Source: Parafrankia sp041008525 (GTDB taxonomy: Bacteria > Actinomycetota > Actinomycetes > Frankiales > Frankiaceae). Taken from it: 64,000 nt of DNA. The translations under genes were made by a program, and so were the position numbers. Of the stretch, positions 50,512 through 59,323 are shown piece by piece. A model generated the notes under the pieces. That model did not search any database. It worked only from the letters and a program-made list of their open reading frames with translations, and was not told the DNA's origin. The stretch lies in NCBI RefSeq assembly GCF_041008525.1, contig NZ_JBFLUG010000010.1, positions 1 through 64,000 of the forward strand. Direction: 5' to 3'. The first letter of the stretch is position 1; each line of letters opens with the position of its first letter.

Positions 50512-50985
50512 ATGGCTACCGAACGGTTCGAGGTCGAGCGACAGATCGCCGCACCTCCCGCGAAGATCTTCGCGCTGCTGTGCACCCCCGAGGGCCACGT
50601 GGCCATCGACAGCTCCGGAATGCTGCAGTCCGCCGAGGGCACTCCGGTGACGGGCGTCGGTGACAGCTTCGTCGTCCACATGGACCGGGAGTCCCTCAAC
50701 GACTACCCGCTCGGGAAGTACGACGTCACCGTGACCATCACCCGGTTCGAAACCGACGCCCTCCTCGAGTGGACCATCAGCGGGGCCATCGACCCGCCGC
50801 TGCGCCACCTCTACGGCTACCGGCTGGCGCCCAGCGAGATCGGAACGGCGGTCACCTCCTACTACGACTGGAGCCAGATCGACGAGGCCTACCGAGGGTC
50901 CGGCATCTTCCCGGTCATCCCGGAGGCAGCGCTGCGCGCGACCCTGGGCATCCTGGCCCGCACTGTCGCGAGCACACGGGCCTGA
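50512..50985 (+). CDS. SRPBCC-family protein
   Basis: This 157-residue START/Bet v1-like protein has the typical N-terminus FEVERQIAAPPAKIFALLCTPEGH, an antiparallel beta core (KYDVTVTITRFETDALLEWTI) and the C-terminal helix LRATLGILARTVAS. SRPBCC folds bind hydrophobic ligands or act as cyclases; the ligand is unknown. ATG has GGGAG ten bases upstream. It is the first chromosomal gene beyond the integrated element. Confidence 0.85.
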   Translation: MATERFEVERQIAAPPAKIFALLCTPEGHVAIDSSGMLQSAEGTPVTGVGDSFVVHMDRESLNDYPLGKYDVTVTITRFETDALLEWTISGAIDPPLRHLYGYRLAPSEIGTAVTSYYDWSQIDEAYRGSGIFPVIPEAALRATLGILARTVASTRA

Positions 50986-51104
50986 CCCGGGCACACGGGC
51001 CTGACCCGCGGGCCCGGCCTGCCGGCGGCGCTTCTCCAGGCCGTGGGTGTGATCCGGTGCCGCCGGGGTCGACGGGCAGGTCAGCGAGCTCTTCGTAGTG
51101 TCGG

Positions 51105-51635
51105 CTACATCTGGTCGGTGAGTGTCCGGGTGAAGGCGATGCGATGAAGCCCCGGTCCGTCGTAGTCACGCTGGATGTCGACGCCGTCGACCATGACCTC
51201 GCCGGGGTCGATCCGGAAGCCGAGTCCCGTGTGGAACGCCAGCGAGTTCGCGTTGCCAGGGCTGGTGACGCACCGGACACGGCTGCAGCCCCGGGCTGCA
51301 GCAAGCCGGAAGAACCGGCGGTAGAGACCCCCGGCGAGACCACGGCGGCGCAGCGCCGGGTCGACTCCGACGAAGTGGATGTACGCAACCTCGGGATCGG
51401 ACTGCGACACGAAGCCGACGAGGAACGCCACCAGCCGGCCGTCGGCGCTTTCGACCAGACAGCTGCTGTCGGTGAAATGCTGGAAGAACAACCTCGGGAG
51501 CAGCAGGCTGCGCTGGAGGGACCCGGCGTCCCCTCCGAAGTTCGCCCACCAGCCGTCCATGACGGCGAGAACCCGAAGATGATCATCGACGTGGGGCTGG
51601 CGAAGCACCAGACCGCCGGGAAGATCCTCAGTCAC
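51105..51635 (-). CDS. GNAT-family N-acetyltransferase
   Basis: A 176-residue acetyltransferase with the acetyl-CoA motif in YIHFVGVDPALRRRGLAGGLYRRFF and the later TSPGNANSLAFHTGLGFRID. The GTG at 51635 begins TEDLPGGLVLRQP; the open frame upstream is low-complexity. The substrate is unknown. Confidence 0.83.
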   Translation of the reverse strand: MTEDLPGGLVLRQPHVDDHLRVLAVMDGWWANFGGDAGSLQRSLLLPRLFFQHFTDSSCLVESADGRLVAFLVGFVSQSDPEVAYIHFVGVDPALRRRGLAGGLYRRFFRLAAARGCSRVRCVTSPGNANSLAFHTGLGFRIDPGEVMVDGVDIQRDYDGPGLHRIAFTRTLTDQM

Positions 51636-51735
51636 GGGCCCGACTCTGGCAGAGCCGGGCCCGTCGTCGCCAACACTGCCAAGGATCCCGACCGCCGGAC
51701 GGCGAGGTGGCGAGGTGACGACTGGCCGGCATCGG

Positions 51736-52023
51736 TCAGGACTGGTAGTCCCCGATGACCGCCACCTGGTCGGGCACCGGCGGTTCGGCAAGCCATTCCT
51801 TCAGGTTCTCCTGAAACTGCAGGAACTCGGGCATCCTCGGTAGCGGGTTGTCGATGCCCTCCTCGATCTGCAGCAGAACCACGTAGGTCACACCGTCCGC
51901 AAGCCGGCAGGACGTGTAGCGAATGCCCTGGGGCCGAGCCTCCTCCAGTGCCGCGAACAGCGACCTCACAGCTGCCTCGGTCTCGGCGGCCCTGTCGGCC
52001 TTCACCCTGGTCCTCAGTAGCAT
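51736..52023 (-). CDS. Small ABM-like protein divergent from the sigma factor
   Basis: This 95-residue protein (LLRTRVKADRAAETEAAVRSLFAALEEARPQGIRYTSCRLADGVTYVVLLQIEEG) has the ferredoxin-like pattern of antibiotic biosynthesis monooxygenase-type dimers. ATG at 52023 has GAGGAG nine bases upstream, deciding it against two earlier ATGs. It is divergent from an ECF41-type sigma gene and carries a matching promoter-like motif, so it is probably that factor's target. Confidence 0.7.
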   Translation of the reverse strand: MLLRTRVKADRAAETEAAVRSLFAALEEARPQGIRYTSCRLADGVTYVVLLQIEEGIDNPLPRMPEFLQFQENLKEWLAEPPVPDQVAVIGDYQS

Positions 52024-52047
52024 CGCTGACATCTCCTCGCCCTTCCC

Positions 52048-52110
52048 TGTCACACGGGCCGACTGCCATCGGTCATTCCCTACGACACGTGTCGACGGAG
52101 GAATGTGACA
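52048..52110. promoter_or_regulatory. Paired divergent TGTCACA promoter-like motifs
   Basis: On the plus strand TGTCACA (52048-52054) is followed after 16 nt by GGTC, facing the sigma gene. On the minus strand TGTCACA (52110-52104) is followed after 16 nt by TGTC, facing the small ABM-like gene. Published ECF41 promoters have TGTCACA and CGTC boxes, so both genes may be transcribed by this sigma factor. Confidence 0.55.
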
Positions 52111-52111
52111 G

Positions 52112-53032
52112 ATGGAAGAAGCTGAGAGGCTTGCCGAGCGGTTCGAGGAACATCGCAGGCGCCTTCGCGGCATCGCCTACCGCATGCTCGGTTCCCTCAC
52201 CGAGGCGGACGATGCGGTGCAGGATGCCTGGCTGCGGCTGAACCGGCCCGATGCCGACAGGATCGAGAATCTGGGTGGCTGGCTGACCACCGTCGTCGGC
52301 AGAATCTGCCTGAACAGGCTGCGGGCACGCAGAATCCGGATCGAGGACCCGATCGGCGTCCACATACCGGATCCGGTTGTCTCCCCGGACCCGGCCGGCG
52401 GAACCCAGCAGCCCGAGCAGGAGGCACTGCTGGCCGAGTCGGTCGGGCTCGCACTGCTCATCGTGCTTGACACCCTGACGCCCGCCGAACGGCTCACCTT
52501 CGTCCTGCACGACATGTTCGAGCTTCCGTTCGACGAGATCGCGCCGATGGTCGACCGCACCCCGGCGGCCGCCCGCCAGCTGGCCAGCCGGGCCCGCCGA
52601 CGGGTCCGGGAGCTGGGCCCACCCGTGCCCGCATCCGCTCCGGACACCGACCACAGCATCCAGCGGCGGGTGGTCAAGGCCTTCTTCGCCGCCGCTCGCG
52701 ACGGCGACTTCGCCGCCCTGGTCGAACTGCTGGATCCCGACATCGTCCTGCGCGCCGACGGCGGCGCCGCCCGGCCGCAGGCCTCGGCAGTGGTCCGCGG
52801 AGCAGCCGCCGTCGCCCGCAGGGCGCTCATGTTCGCCCAGCCCACGGCGGTCATCCACCCCGCACTGGTCAACGGCGCCGCCGGTGCACTGATCACGATC
52901 GACGACCAGCCGACCTCGGTCATGGGATTCGCTGTGACCGGCGAACGGATAGCCGGGATCCACGCCATCGTCGACCCTGATCGTCTCCTCGCACTCGGCC
53001 TGGAGACCCTCGCCAGCCACCAGAGAGCCTGA
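52112..53032 (+). CDS. ECF41-family sigma factor (SigJ-like) with SnoaL-like C-terminal domain
   Basis: This 306-residue protein has sigma region 2 (LRGIAYRMLGSLTEADDAVQDAWLRL), region 4 (LTPAERLTFVLHDMFELPFDEIAPMVDRTPAAARQLASRARRR) and a C-terminal SnoaL-like domain of ~120 residues that regulates activity in place of an anti-sigma factor. The ECF41 motifs appear as RADGGAA and LVNGAAGALI, and the family's WLP-like linker region reads WLTTVV. ATG has GGAGG ten bases upstream. Confidence 0.9.
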   Translation: MEEAERLAERFEEHRRRLRGIAYRMLGSLTEADDAVQDAWLRLNRPDADRIENLGGWLTTVVGRICLNRLRARRIRIEDPIGVHIPDPVVSPDPAGGTQQPEQEALLAESVGLALLIVLDTLTPAERLTFVLHDMFELPFDEIAPMVDRTPAAARQLASRARRRVRELGPPVPASAPDTDHSIQRRVVKAFFAAARDGDFAALVELLDPDIVLRADGGAARPQASAVVRGAAAVARRALMFAQPTAVIHPALVNGAAGALITIDDQPTSVMGFAVTGERIAGIHAIVDPDRLLALGLETLASHQRA

Positions 53033-53164
53033 GCCGGTCCAGAGCAGGTATCCCCACCGTCCTCCTGGCGGCCAACGACCGGCGGAATGTCCACGACCGC
53101 ACAGCGGTTGGGGCGTGTGCATGACACGTCAACCAAATGTCGGTCTGGCCGCCGAGGAGATCCG

Positions 53165-54130
53165 ATGCCTGCCATCACTGTGGACAATCCGCTGGTCCTT
53201 CCGCGCATCGACCGGCCGCCGGCGGAGGCCGTGGCCCGGCCGGTCGCGCAGGTCGTCGACGCGCACCACGCGGTCGAGGGGGCGGGGTTCGAGGTGTGGC
53301 GGCCGTTCCCCGGAGGGGTCGACGCGCGCCTCGCCGATCCGTTCTTCCTGCTCGACCAGCTGGGCCCGGTCGACTACGGCCCGCTGCGGGCGGTAGGCGC
53401 ACCCTGGCATCCGCACCGTGGCATGGAGACGGTGACCTACCTGCTCGACGGCGTCGTCGAGCACCACGACTCGAACGGCGGTGGTGGAATCATCGGCGAG
53501 GGTGACACCCAGTGGATGACCGCCGGGGCGGGGATCCTGCACGACGAGGTGCCGACGACGGCCTTCGCCCGCGCCGGGGGCCGTTCCCACGGGGTTCAGC
53601 TGTGGGTCAACCTGCCAGCGGCGTCGAAGTTCGCCCCGCCGAGGTACCAGGCGATCACCGGGAACCGCCTGACCCTCCTGCGCAGCGACGACGGGGCGGC
53701 GCTGGTCCGGCTCATCGCCGGTGAACTGGGCGACCACAGCGGTCCCGGGGTCACGCACACTCCGATCACCTACGCCCACGCCAGCGTGAGCCCGGGAGCG
53801 CGGCTGGACGTCCCCTGGAACCGGGACTTCAACGCGCTGGCCTACGTGCTCACCGGCCGCGGCTACGCCGGGGCGGAGCGCCGGCCGGTCGAGGCGCACC
53901 AGCTCGTCGTGTTCGGCCCGGGCGACGCCGTCACCGTCGGCGCCGCGGACCGGCAGCCGGAGGACTCCCCGAACCTGGAGATCCTGCTGCTGGGCGGGCT
54001 TCCGCTGCGGGAGCCGATCGCCCACTACGGGCCGTTCCTGATGAACAGCCGTGAACAGATCGTGCAGGCCATCGAGGACTACAACGCCGGCCGGATGGGG
54101 CTCGTCCCCGCCGCCGAACCCAGCCCCTGA
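53165..54130 (+). CDS. Pirin-family protein
   Basis: This 321-residue double-cupin protein binds metal through the N-terminal site in HPHRGMETVTYLLDGVVEHHDS and a later GAGILHDEVP. The C-terminal cupin (GPGDAVTVGA, NLEILLLGGLPLREPIAHYGPFLMNS) is typical. Bacterial pirins can have quercetinase-like dioxygenase activity; the role here is unknown. ATG at 53165 is chosen for GAGGAG five bases upstream. Confidence 0.9.
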   Translation: MPAITVDNPLVLPRIDRPPAEAVARPVAQVVDAHHAVEGAGFEVWRPFPGGVDARLADPFFLLDQLGPVDYGPLRAVGAPWHPHRGMETVTYLLDGVVEHHDSNGGGGIIGEGDTQWMTAGAGILHDEVPTTAFARAGGRSHGVQLWVNLPAASKFAPPRYQAITGNRLTLLRSDDGAALVRLIAGELGDHSGPGVTHTPITYAHASVSPGARLDVPWNRDFNALAYVLTGRGYAGAERRPVEAHQLVVFGPGDAVTVGAADRQPEDSPNLEILLLGGLPLREPIAHYGPFLMNSREQIVQAIEDYNAGRMGLVPAAEPSP

Positions 54131-54168
54131 GAGAACACCACCACGCCGGGAAGGGACCGACGAACTTC

Positions 54169-54504
54169 ATGACACACACAACCCTGGCCGAGGAGTACCA
54201 GCGCGGGACGTTGTTCTTCGACGCGCAGGACTTCGCCGGCGCGGCCCGCATCCTGGCCGGTGTCGTCGCCGAGGAGCCCCGCAACCTGGCGGCCCGACTG
54301 CTGCTCGCCCGCGCCTACTTTCACTCCGCCCAGCTGCACCACGCCGAGACCGAGCTGCGCACCGTCCTCGCGCAGGACCCGGTCGAGCCCTACGCGCACA
54401 TGGTGCTCGCCCGGACTCTGGAGCGGCAGAACCGGCTGGAGGAGGCGGGCACGCATCGGCGGCAGGCCGCCGCGCTGACGGGCGGCGAGCCAGCGATGCC
54501 CTGA
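54169..54504 (+). CDS. Tetratricopeptide repeat protein
   Basis: This 111-residue protein has about three TPR-like helical pairs (EEYQRGTLFFDAQDFAGAARILAGVVAEEPRNLAARLLLARAYF, then QLHHAETELRTVLAQDPVEPYAHMVLARTLE). It follows the pirin gene by 38 bp and is probably co-transcribed. A protein-binding adaptor role is inferred from the fold. Confidence 0.85.
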   Translation: MTHTTLAEEYQRGTLFFDAQDFAGAARILAGVVAEEPRNLAARLLLARAYFHSAQLHHAETELRTVLAQDPVEPYAHMVLARTLERQNRLEEAGTHRRQAAALTGGEPAMP

Positions 54505-54599
54505 GCCTCGGCTCCGCGCCAGATCCACCCCGCACCGCACCGCGGAACGCCGCGGCCGGCCCACCGGCCGGTCGCGGCTGGTCGCGTTGTTGGCGCCGT

Positions 54600-55081
54600 C
54601 GAGAGCCTGGCCAGCCATGCCAGGTAGCGACCTTCCCGGCCATCGGTGACGATGACGCGAGGCTGGACGTCGAGAGGTGGCGCGGAGGCGCCCGGGGACT
54701 CGCACGACGCAGCGGCTGGGAGGACGTGCGGCGCGCGACGACCGAGAACGCCCCGCACTTCTTCATGATCTACTGGCGGATGGACGTCACGGCGCTGTTC
54801 CGACTCGCCGGCGGCACCCGCCAGTGCGTCGAGTACCTGATGGGCAACCACGTGATCGCGGAACGGATGTACTGGCACGATCCCGCCGCCATGCTCTACG
54901 CGCCGCTCCGCCTCGCGATCTACGACAGCTCACCGGCCGCGGACCCGGCCGCGGACCCGGCCGCGGTCTCGCGTGAGGGCGAGACATCGCCGCCGGTCAC
55001 CGCCGGCAGCGGCGCCCCGCCGCGGGGGCCGTCCACCAGCATCACGATCGACCACCGGACGCGGGACCGGCCGCACGCCGA
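54600..55081 (+). pseudogene. Decayed DUF302-like gene
   Basis: The frame contains a clear DUF302 block (FMIYWRMDVTALFRLAGGT and CVEYLMGNHVIAERMYWHDPAAMLYAPLRLAIYD). No credible start codon region precedes it, and no stop follows until antisense of the next gene. After IYDSS comes a low-complexity ADPAADPAA repeat encoded by GCGGACCCGGCC units. A weak SITIDH segment may be the remnant of the family C-terminus. This looks like a gene that has lost both ends. Confidence 0.5.
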
Positions 55082-56056
55082 TCATGCCGTGGGTGCGTCC
55101 TGCGGGACGGTGTCCCTCTGCCGGGAGACCAGGACGGCGGCGACGGTGATGAGCAGTACCGCGACCACCTGCCGTGGACTGAGCTGTTCCCCCAGCACGG
55201 TATAGCCGACGATTGCAGCGACTGCCGGGCCGAGACAGATCAGCACGCCGAACACTCTGGCGCTGGTTCTCCGCAGCGCGTGCAGGTCGAGTGTGTAGGG
55301 CAGCGCCGAGGAGAGGAGCGCCACCAGCAGGCCCAGCGCCAGGTTCCGCGGGTCGCCGAGGCGGTCCACCTTCCCGAAGACCAGCGCGAAGGGCGTGAAC
55401 ACCGACGCACCGATGAGAAGGGCGACAGCGAGACCTGACAGGTCCGCGGTCGCGCGTCCGACGTGTCTGCTCAGCAGGACGTACAAGGCGCGCAGCACGG
55501 CCGCGAGCAGACCTGGCGCCAGGCCGGCCGCGGTGACCCCGGCTCCGCCGGGAAAGGCGATCAGCGTGATTCCGCCGAAGGCAAGCACCGCCACGAGAAC
55601 GTCTGTCCGGCTGCGCGACATCACGGTCGCCACGGCGAGTGGGCCGAGCAGCTCCAGGACGGCCGCGACGCCGAGGGGAAGGTGCGCCACCGCCTGGAAG
55701 TACGCCATGTTCAGGGCCGCGAGAACGCATCCCAGCGCGACCACCGGGCGAATGCCCCTGGCGCAGACGACCCGAAGGTGGGGCCGGGCCAGCGCGAGCA
55801 GGATCAACGCGGCGAACCACAGGCGCATCAGGACGGTCATCGCGGTGCCCGCGGTGAGGAAGAGGTTCTTGGCTGCCGCGGCGCCGCACTGCAGGCTCAG
55901 GACCTGGGCGAGCACGAGGCCCGCGGGGACCCACCGGCCCCGGGCACCGGCCGGGCGGCGTTCCGGGCCGCGACTCGGAACGCGGCCCGGCCCGCGGCCC
56001 GGGTCCCGTGGGCCGGTGTCACCAGCGGGCCTGGGCAGCGGGTGCCGCTGCCCCAT
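55082..56056 (-). CDS. EamA-family (DMT) transporter
   Basis: This ~324-residue protein has ten predicted membrane helices in two EamA repeats, for example LNMAYFQAVAHLPLGVAAVLELLGPLAVA and a matching ARVFGVLICLGPAVAAIVGYTVLGEQLSPRQVV. It resembles RhtA/threonine-homoserine exporter-like permeases; the substrate is unknown. ATG at 56056 has GGAG ten bases upstream; a GTG 45 nt earlier is possible. Confidence 0.87.
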   Translation of the reverse strand: MGQRHPLPRPAGDTGPRDPGRGPGRVPSRGPERRPAGARGRWVPAGLVLAQVLSLQCGAAAAKNLFLTAGTAMTVLMRLWFAALILLALARPHLRVVCARGIRPVVALGCVLAALNMAYFQAVAHLPLGVAAVLELLGPLAVATVMSRSRTDVLVAVLAFGGITLIAFPGGAGVTAAGLAPGLLAAVLRALYVLLSRHVGRATADLSGLAVALLIGASVFTPFALVFGKVDRLGDPRNLALGLLVALLSSALPYTLDLHALRRTSARVFGVLICLGPAVAAIVGYTVLGEQLSPRQVVAVLLITVAAVLVSRQRDTVPQDAPTA

Positions 56057-56106
56057 GGGCCCGGATCTCCAGGCCCCTCGCCACGCTCGGCCGGGTCCCA
56101 CGCTTC

Positions 56107-57648
56107 CTACCGCTGGTAGCCGCTGCGCAGGTCGTCGACGATGCGTGGGCGGTCGAGGGTGGAGGGGGCGAGCACGCGGGGCGCGCGGTCGGGCGGGAAG
56201 ACACCGGCGACGGTGAGCACGGCCGGGCTGAGGAAGCGGGCCGGGGCGGCCCGTGCGGAGAGCACGAGTGGTGGCGGCGTGGCGCCGGTGGTTGCCAGCA
56301 CGAAGCCCCAGTCCCCGAAGCTGGGGACGTCCACGTGGTACGGCGTGGTGGCCAGACCGGCGGCGCCGAGGGTGCTCACCGTGCGCCAGTAGCCGTTCGG
56401 GGTCGCGTACGGGCTGCCGGCCTGGACGGTGAGCAGGCCGCCGGGCGCGAGGACCGCCCGCACCAGGCCGTAGAACTCCTGGGAGTAGAGCCGGCCGAGC
56501 GCCGGGGTGTCCGGGTCGGGCATGTCGACGACCACGGCGTCGAACGGCTGCGGCGGCGGGTCGCGCAGCCAGCGGAAGGCGTCGGCCACCACCACCTGGA
56601 CGCGGGGGTCGTCGAGCGCGCCGCGGTTGAGCCGGGCGAAGGTCGTCCGGGCGACTGTGATCACCTGTGGGTCCAGCTCGACCTGCACGACCTGGCGGAC
56701 GGTGGGGTGGCGCAGCAGTTCGCGGGCGGCGAGCCCGTCGCCGCCGCCGAGGACGAGGACACGCCTCGGATCACGGGCGAGCGCGGGGGCGACGAGCGAC
56801 TCGGTGTAGCGGTGTTCGTCGGCGCTGGAGAACTGCAGGTCACCGTCGAGGTAGAGGCGCAGGTCGCTGCCGCGGCGGGTCACGACGATCTCCTGGTAGG
56901 CGGAGCGGGTGGCGACCACGATCGGGTCCGCGTAGAGCCGCTGGCGGGCGTCGGTCTCGATGTCCCGGGCGCGCACCAGCAGCGTGCCGAGCAGCGTGGC
57001 GGCGGACAGGAGCGCGACGAGCGCGGTGACGAGGGCGCGCCGGGTCAGCCACCGCCGCAGCAGCAGCGCGGCGACCACGCTCGCGGCGACCAGGTTGACC
57101 AGCCCGGTCAGCGCGGCCCCGCGGATCAGGCCGGCGGCGGGGAGCAGGACGAACGGCCAGACCAGCCCGCCGACGAGGGCCCCGGCGTAGTCGGCCGCAT
57201 TGAGGTCGGCGAGCAGCCGGCCACTGCCCTGGGCGTCCATGTCCGTCCGGCCGGTCTGCAGGAGGGTGACGAGCAACGGCAGTTCGGCGCCGACGAGCAT
57301 GCCGAGCAGCGCTGTGCCGAGGACGAGCACCGGCCCGCTGGTCGCGTAGAAGCTGAAGGCCACGTAGAGAGTGACAGCGCTGAGCCCGCCGAGGACGCCG
57401 AGGAGGGTCTCGACGGCGACGAAGGCGGCGGCCGCGTTGCCGAGGAAGGGCTTGACCAGCAGCGCACCGGCGCCGAGGGCGGCGACGAAACCGGCGACGA
57501 TCAGCGACGTCTGGGTGATACCGCCGCCGGCGAGGCTGGCCGACAGGGTGAGCAGGACCAGCTCGTACACCAGGCCGCAGGCGGCGCAGACCGCGACGGC
57601 GGCCAGCAGGAGAGGCCGGGCCCGGGCGGGCAGCGGGCCGGGTGCCAC
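56107..57648 (-). CDS. Membrane-fused polyamine aminopropyltransferase (SpeE-like)
   Basis: This ~513-residue protein has seven or so N-terminal membrane helices and a C-terminal spermidine-synthase domain. In the latter, ADPIVVATRSAYQEIVVTR, LYLDGDLQFSSADEHRYTESLV, VLVLGGGDGLAARELLRH and DAVVVDMPDPDTP match the SpeE fold, including the SAM-binding GGGDG. Catalysis of aminopropyl transfer is plausible but not proven for the membrane-fused branch. It is coupled with DUF350, DUF4247 and DUF2617 genes. The start is uncertain, overlapping the DUF350 end if placed upstream. Confidence 0.85.
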   Translation of the reverse strand: MAPGPLPARARPLLLAAVAVCAACGLVYELVLLTLSASLAGGGITQTSLIVAGFVAALGAGALLVKPFLGNAAAAFVAVETLLGVLGGLSAVTLYVAFSFYATSGPVLVLGTALLGMLVGAELPLLVTLLQTGRTDMDAQGSGRLLADLNAADYAGALVGGLVWPFVLLPAAGLIRGAALTGLVNLVAASVVAALLLRRWLTRRALVTALVALLSAATLLGTLLVRARDIETDARQRLYADPIVVATRSAYQEIVVTRRGSDLRLYLDGDLQFSSADEHRYTESLVAPALARDPRRVLVLGGGDGLAARELLRHPTVRQVVQVELDPQVITVARTTFARLNRGALDDPRVQVVVADAFRWLRDPPPQPFDAVVVDMPDPDTPALGRLYSQEFYGLVRAVLAPGGLLTVQAGSPYATPNGYWRTVSTLGAAGLATTPYHVDVPSFGDWGFVLATTGATPPPLVLSARAAPARFLSPAVLTVAGVFPPDRAPRVLAPSTLDRPRIVDDLRSGYQR

Positions 57649-57662
57649 CGGCGGCCGCGGTG

Positions 57663-58106
57663 TCAGGAGAGCGCGGCGGCGTTGACCACGCCGATCGCGA
57701 GCAGGCTGGCGGCGACCGCCCACGCCGCCGGGCTCAGGGTGGGCTCGTTGACGATCGCACGCAGGTGACCGGGCACGACAGCGTCGAGCACCCGGAGGGC
57801 GAGCGCGTGCAGCGCGACACCGACGAGGCCGTAGACCGCCGAGTCGACGAGGCCCTGGGCCAGCGAGTCCGAGCTGGTCACGATGGCCGTGGCCACGATG
57901 AGCGTCAGCGAGAGATGGTTCCCCACCAGCAGGACGGTGGCGTTCGGGCGGTGGTCGACATAGACCTGCCGGCGCAGGCTGCCGGGGGTGAGCATGTCGA
58001 GGACCAGAAAGCCCAGCGCGAGGACGCCGGCGCCGACCACGAAGTAGAGCAGGGTGGCGACGATGCCTTCGCCGAGGTCACCGGCGTCCAGGCTGCCGAA
58101 GTTCAC
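57663..58106 (-). CDS. DUF350 membrane protein
   Basis: The 147-residue protein has four membrane helices (IVATLLYFVVGAGVLALGFLVLDML; LSLTLIVATAIVTSSDSL; LVDSAVYGLVGVALHALALRVLD; AAWAVAASLLAIGVVNAAAL), the DUF350 arrangement. GTG has GGGAG seven bases upstream. It lies between the DUF4247 lipoprotein and the SpeE-like enzyme, a conserved actinobacterial cluster of unknown role. Confidence 0.87.
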   Translation of the reverse strand: MNFGSLDAGDLGEGIVATLLYFVVGAGVLALGFLVLDMLTPGSLRRQVYVDHRPNATVLLVGNHLSLTLIVATAIVTSSDSLAQGLVDSAVYGLVGVALHALALRVLDAVVPGHLRAIVNEPTLSPAAWAVAASLLAIGVVNAAALS

Positions 58107-58181
58107 GAGGCTCTCCCGGTGAGGTGCGGGGGGACGGGGGGACGCTGCTGACCGGCCGGGAGACGGTGATCCCGCCCGGGG

Positions 58182-58658
58182 TCACTTCCCATCGCCGGGG
58201 CCGCCATCGCCGTCGGCCGGCGAGCCGGGGCCGAACCCGCTGCCGAGGAACGCGTACTGGCCCCGGTTGAACTGGTCGTCGAGGTCCTCCACCCGCACGA
58301 TGCTGCCGGCGCCGGCGGCCGCCGCGCTGACGATCACGATGTCGTCGGCGTAGCGGAGGTACTCGTTGCCCCGGTCGGTGGCCCGGGCGGCCGGAGTCGC
58401 CCCGGCGGCGATGGCCGCGGCGGTCCGGCCGACCGGGTCGGCGGAGGTGAAGCGCTCGGTGTCGCCCTGCGCGCCGGTGCGGTGGTAGCGGTCGGCGACC
58501 CAGCCCCGGGCGTCGTTGTCGCTCCCGCAGGCGGGGAGCACGGCGACGACGAGCGCGATCGGGAGCACGACCGGGAGGCCGAACGCGGCGCGGGTGGTCC
58601 CGGCGGCACGAGCAGGACGAGCAGGACGGGCGGCACGGGCGGCACGGATGGCGGTCAT
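58182..58658 (-). CDS. DUF4247 lipoprotein
   Basis: This 158-residue exported lipoprotein has a basic Arg/Ala-rich N-terminus, a hydrophobic signal (AFGLPVVLPIALVVAVLPAC) with lipobox Cys, and a DUF4247 domain (GWVADRYHRTGAQGDTERFTSADPVGRTAAAIA; DIVIVSAAAAGAGSIVRVEDLD). ATG at 58658 has GGGAG five bases upstream and overlaps the DUF2617 stop as ATGA. Confidence 0.85.
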   Translation of the reverse strand: MTAIRAARAARPARPARAAGTTRAAFGLPVVLPIALVVAVLPACGSDNDARGWVADRYHRTGAQGDTERFTSADPVGRTAAAIAAGATPAARATDRGNEYLRYADDIVIVSAAAAGAGSIVRVEDLDDQFNRGQYAFLGSGFGPGSPADGDGGPGDGK

Positions 58659-59161
58659 CGTGGCTCCCAGCGGCTGTGCGTGGTCACGATCTCGTGCGTG
58701 CGGGAGCCCGGGTAGAGATGCCAGGTGCGCCACTGCCAGCCGTGCGGCGTCGGCGCGCCGGTCAGGGCGGTCACCGCCCGCTCGTCGCCGGGGAAGGCGG
58801 CGCACAGCCAGTCGGATCTTCCGGCCGCCCGGGCTCGCAGACTCTCCGCGAGCGAGTCGAGTTCGCAGCGGTCGACGGTGCGCACCTGCGCTCGCAGGGT
58901 GTACCCGTCCTCCTCCGCGCGCGACGGCAGCGGGCAGCCGCCGGCCGCGACGGCGTCGCAGGACACCTCCTCGGTCAGCCGGCGGGTACCCGCCGAGGCG
59001 CTCACCGCATGTGAGGCCCCCAGGACGGCGAGGGTCAGCGTGCCGTGCGGCGCGTGCAGCTCGACGCTGGCCAGCGAGGCCGGGCTCGAAGCTCCGAGGA
59101 GCAGTCCGAGGGCGGCGGCGCGGACGTCGCGGGACACGACCGCCAGCTCGAGCATGGTCAC
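58655..59161 (-). CDS. DUF2617 family protein
   Basis: A 168-residue soluble protein matching DUF2617 (GTLTLAVLGASHAVSASAGTRRLTEEVSC; GWQWRTWHLYPGSRTHEIVTTHS). It is the first gene of a four-gene unit leading to the SpeE-like enzyme. A GTG (59161) and an ATG two codons later are both possible starts. The function is unknown. Confidence 0.85.
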   Translation of the reverse strand: MTMLELAVVSRDVRAAALGLLLGASSPASLASVELHAPHGTLTLAVLGASHAVSASAGTRRLTEEVSCDAVAAGGCPLPSRAEEDGYTLRAQVRTVDRCELDSLAESLRARAAGRSDWLCAAFPGDERAVTALTGAPTPHGWQWRTWHLYPGSRTHEIVTTHSRWEPR

Positions 59162-59323
59162 CGGACCAGGACCGCGCCGCGGTGGACCGGCGGGACCGGC
59201 GGGACCGGATCGACCGGCCGGACCGGCGCACAGCGGAGATCGGCCACCTGTGTCCTTTCCGGCCGGAAACTGGCTGGCAAGAACATACCGGACGTACTGC
59301 TCACTTTCCGCAGGTGAGGAACG

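Noticed and set aside
50179..50994. Minus-strand open frame covering the SRPBCC gene
   Set aside because: Only its last ~20 residues resemble a real protein (the integrase vestige). The remainder is antisense shadow of the SRPBCC gene.
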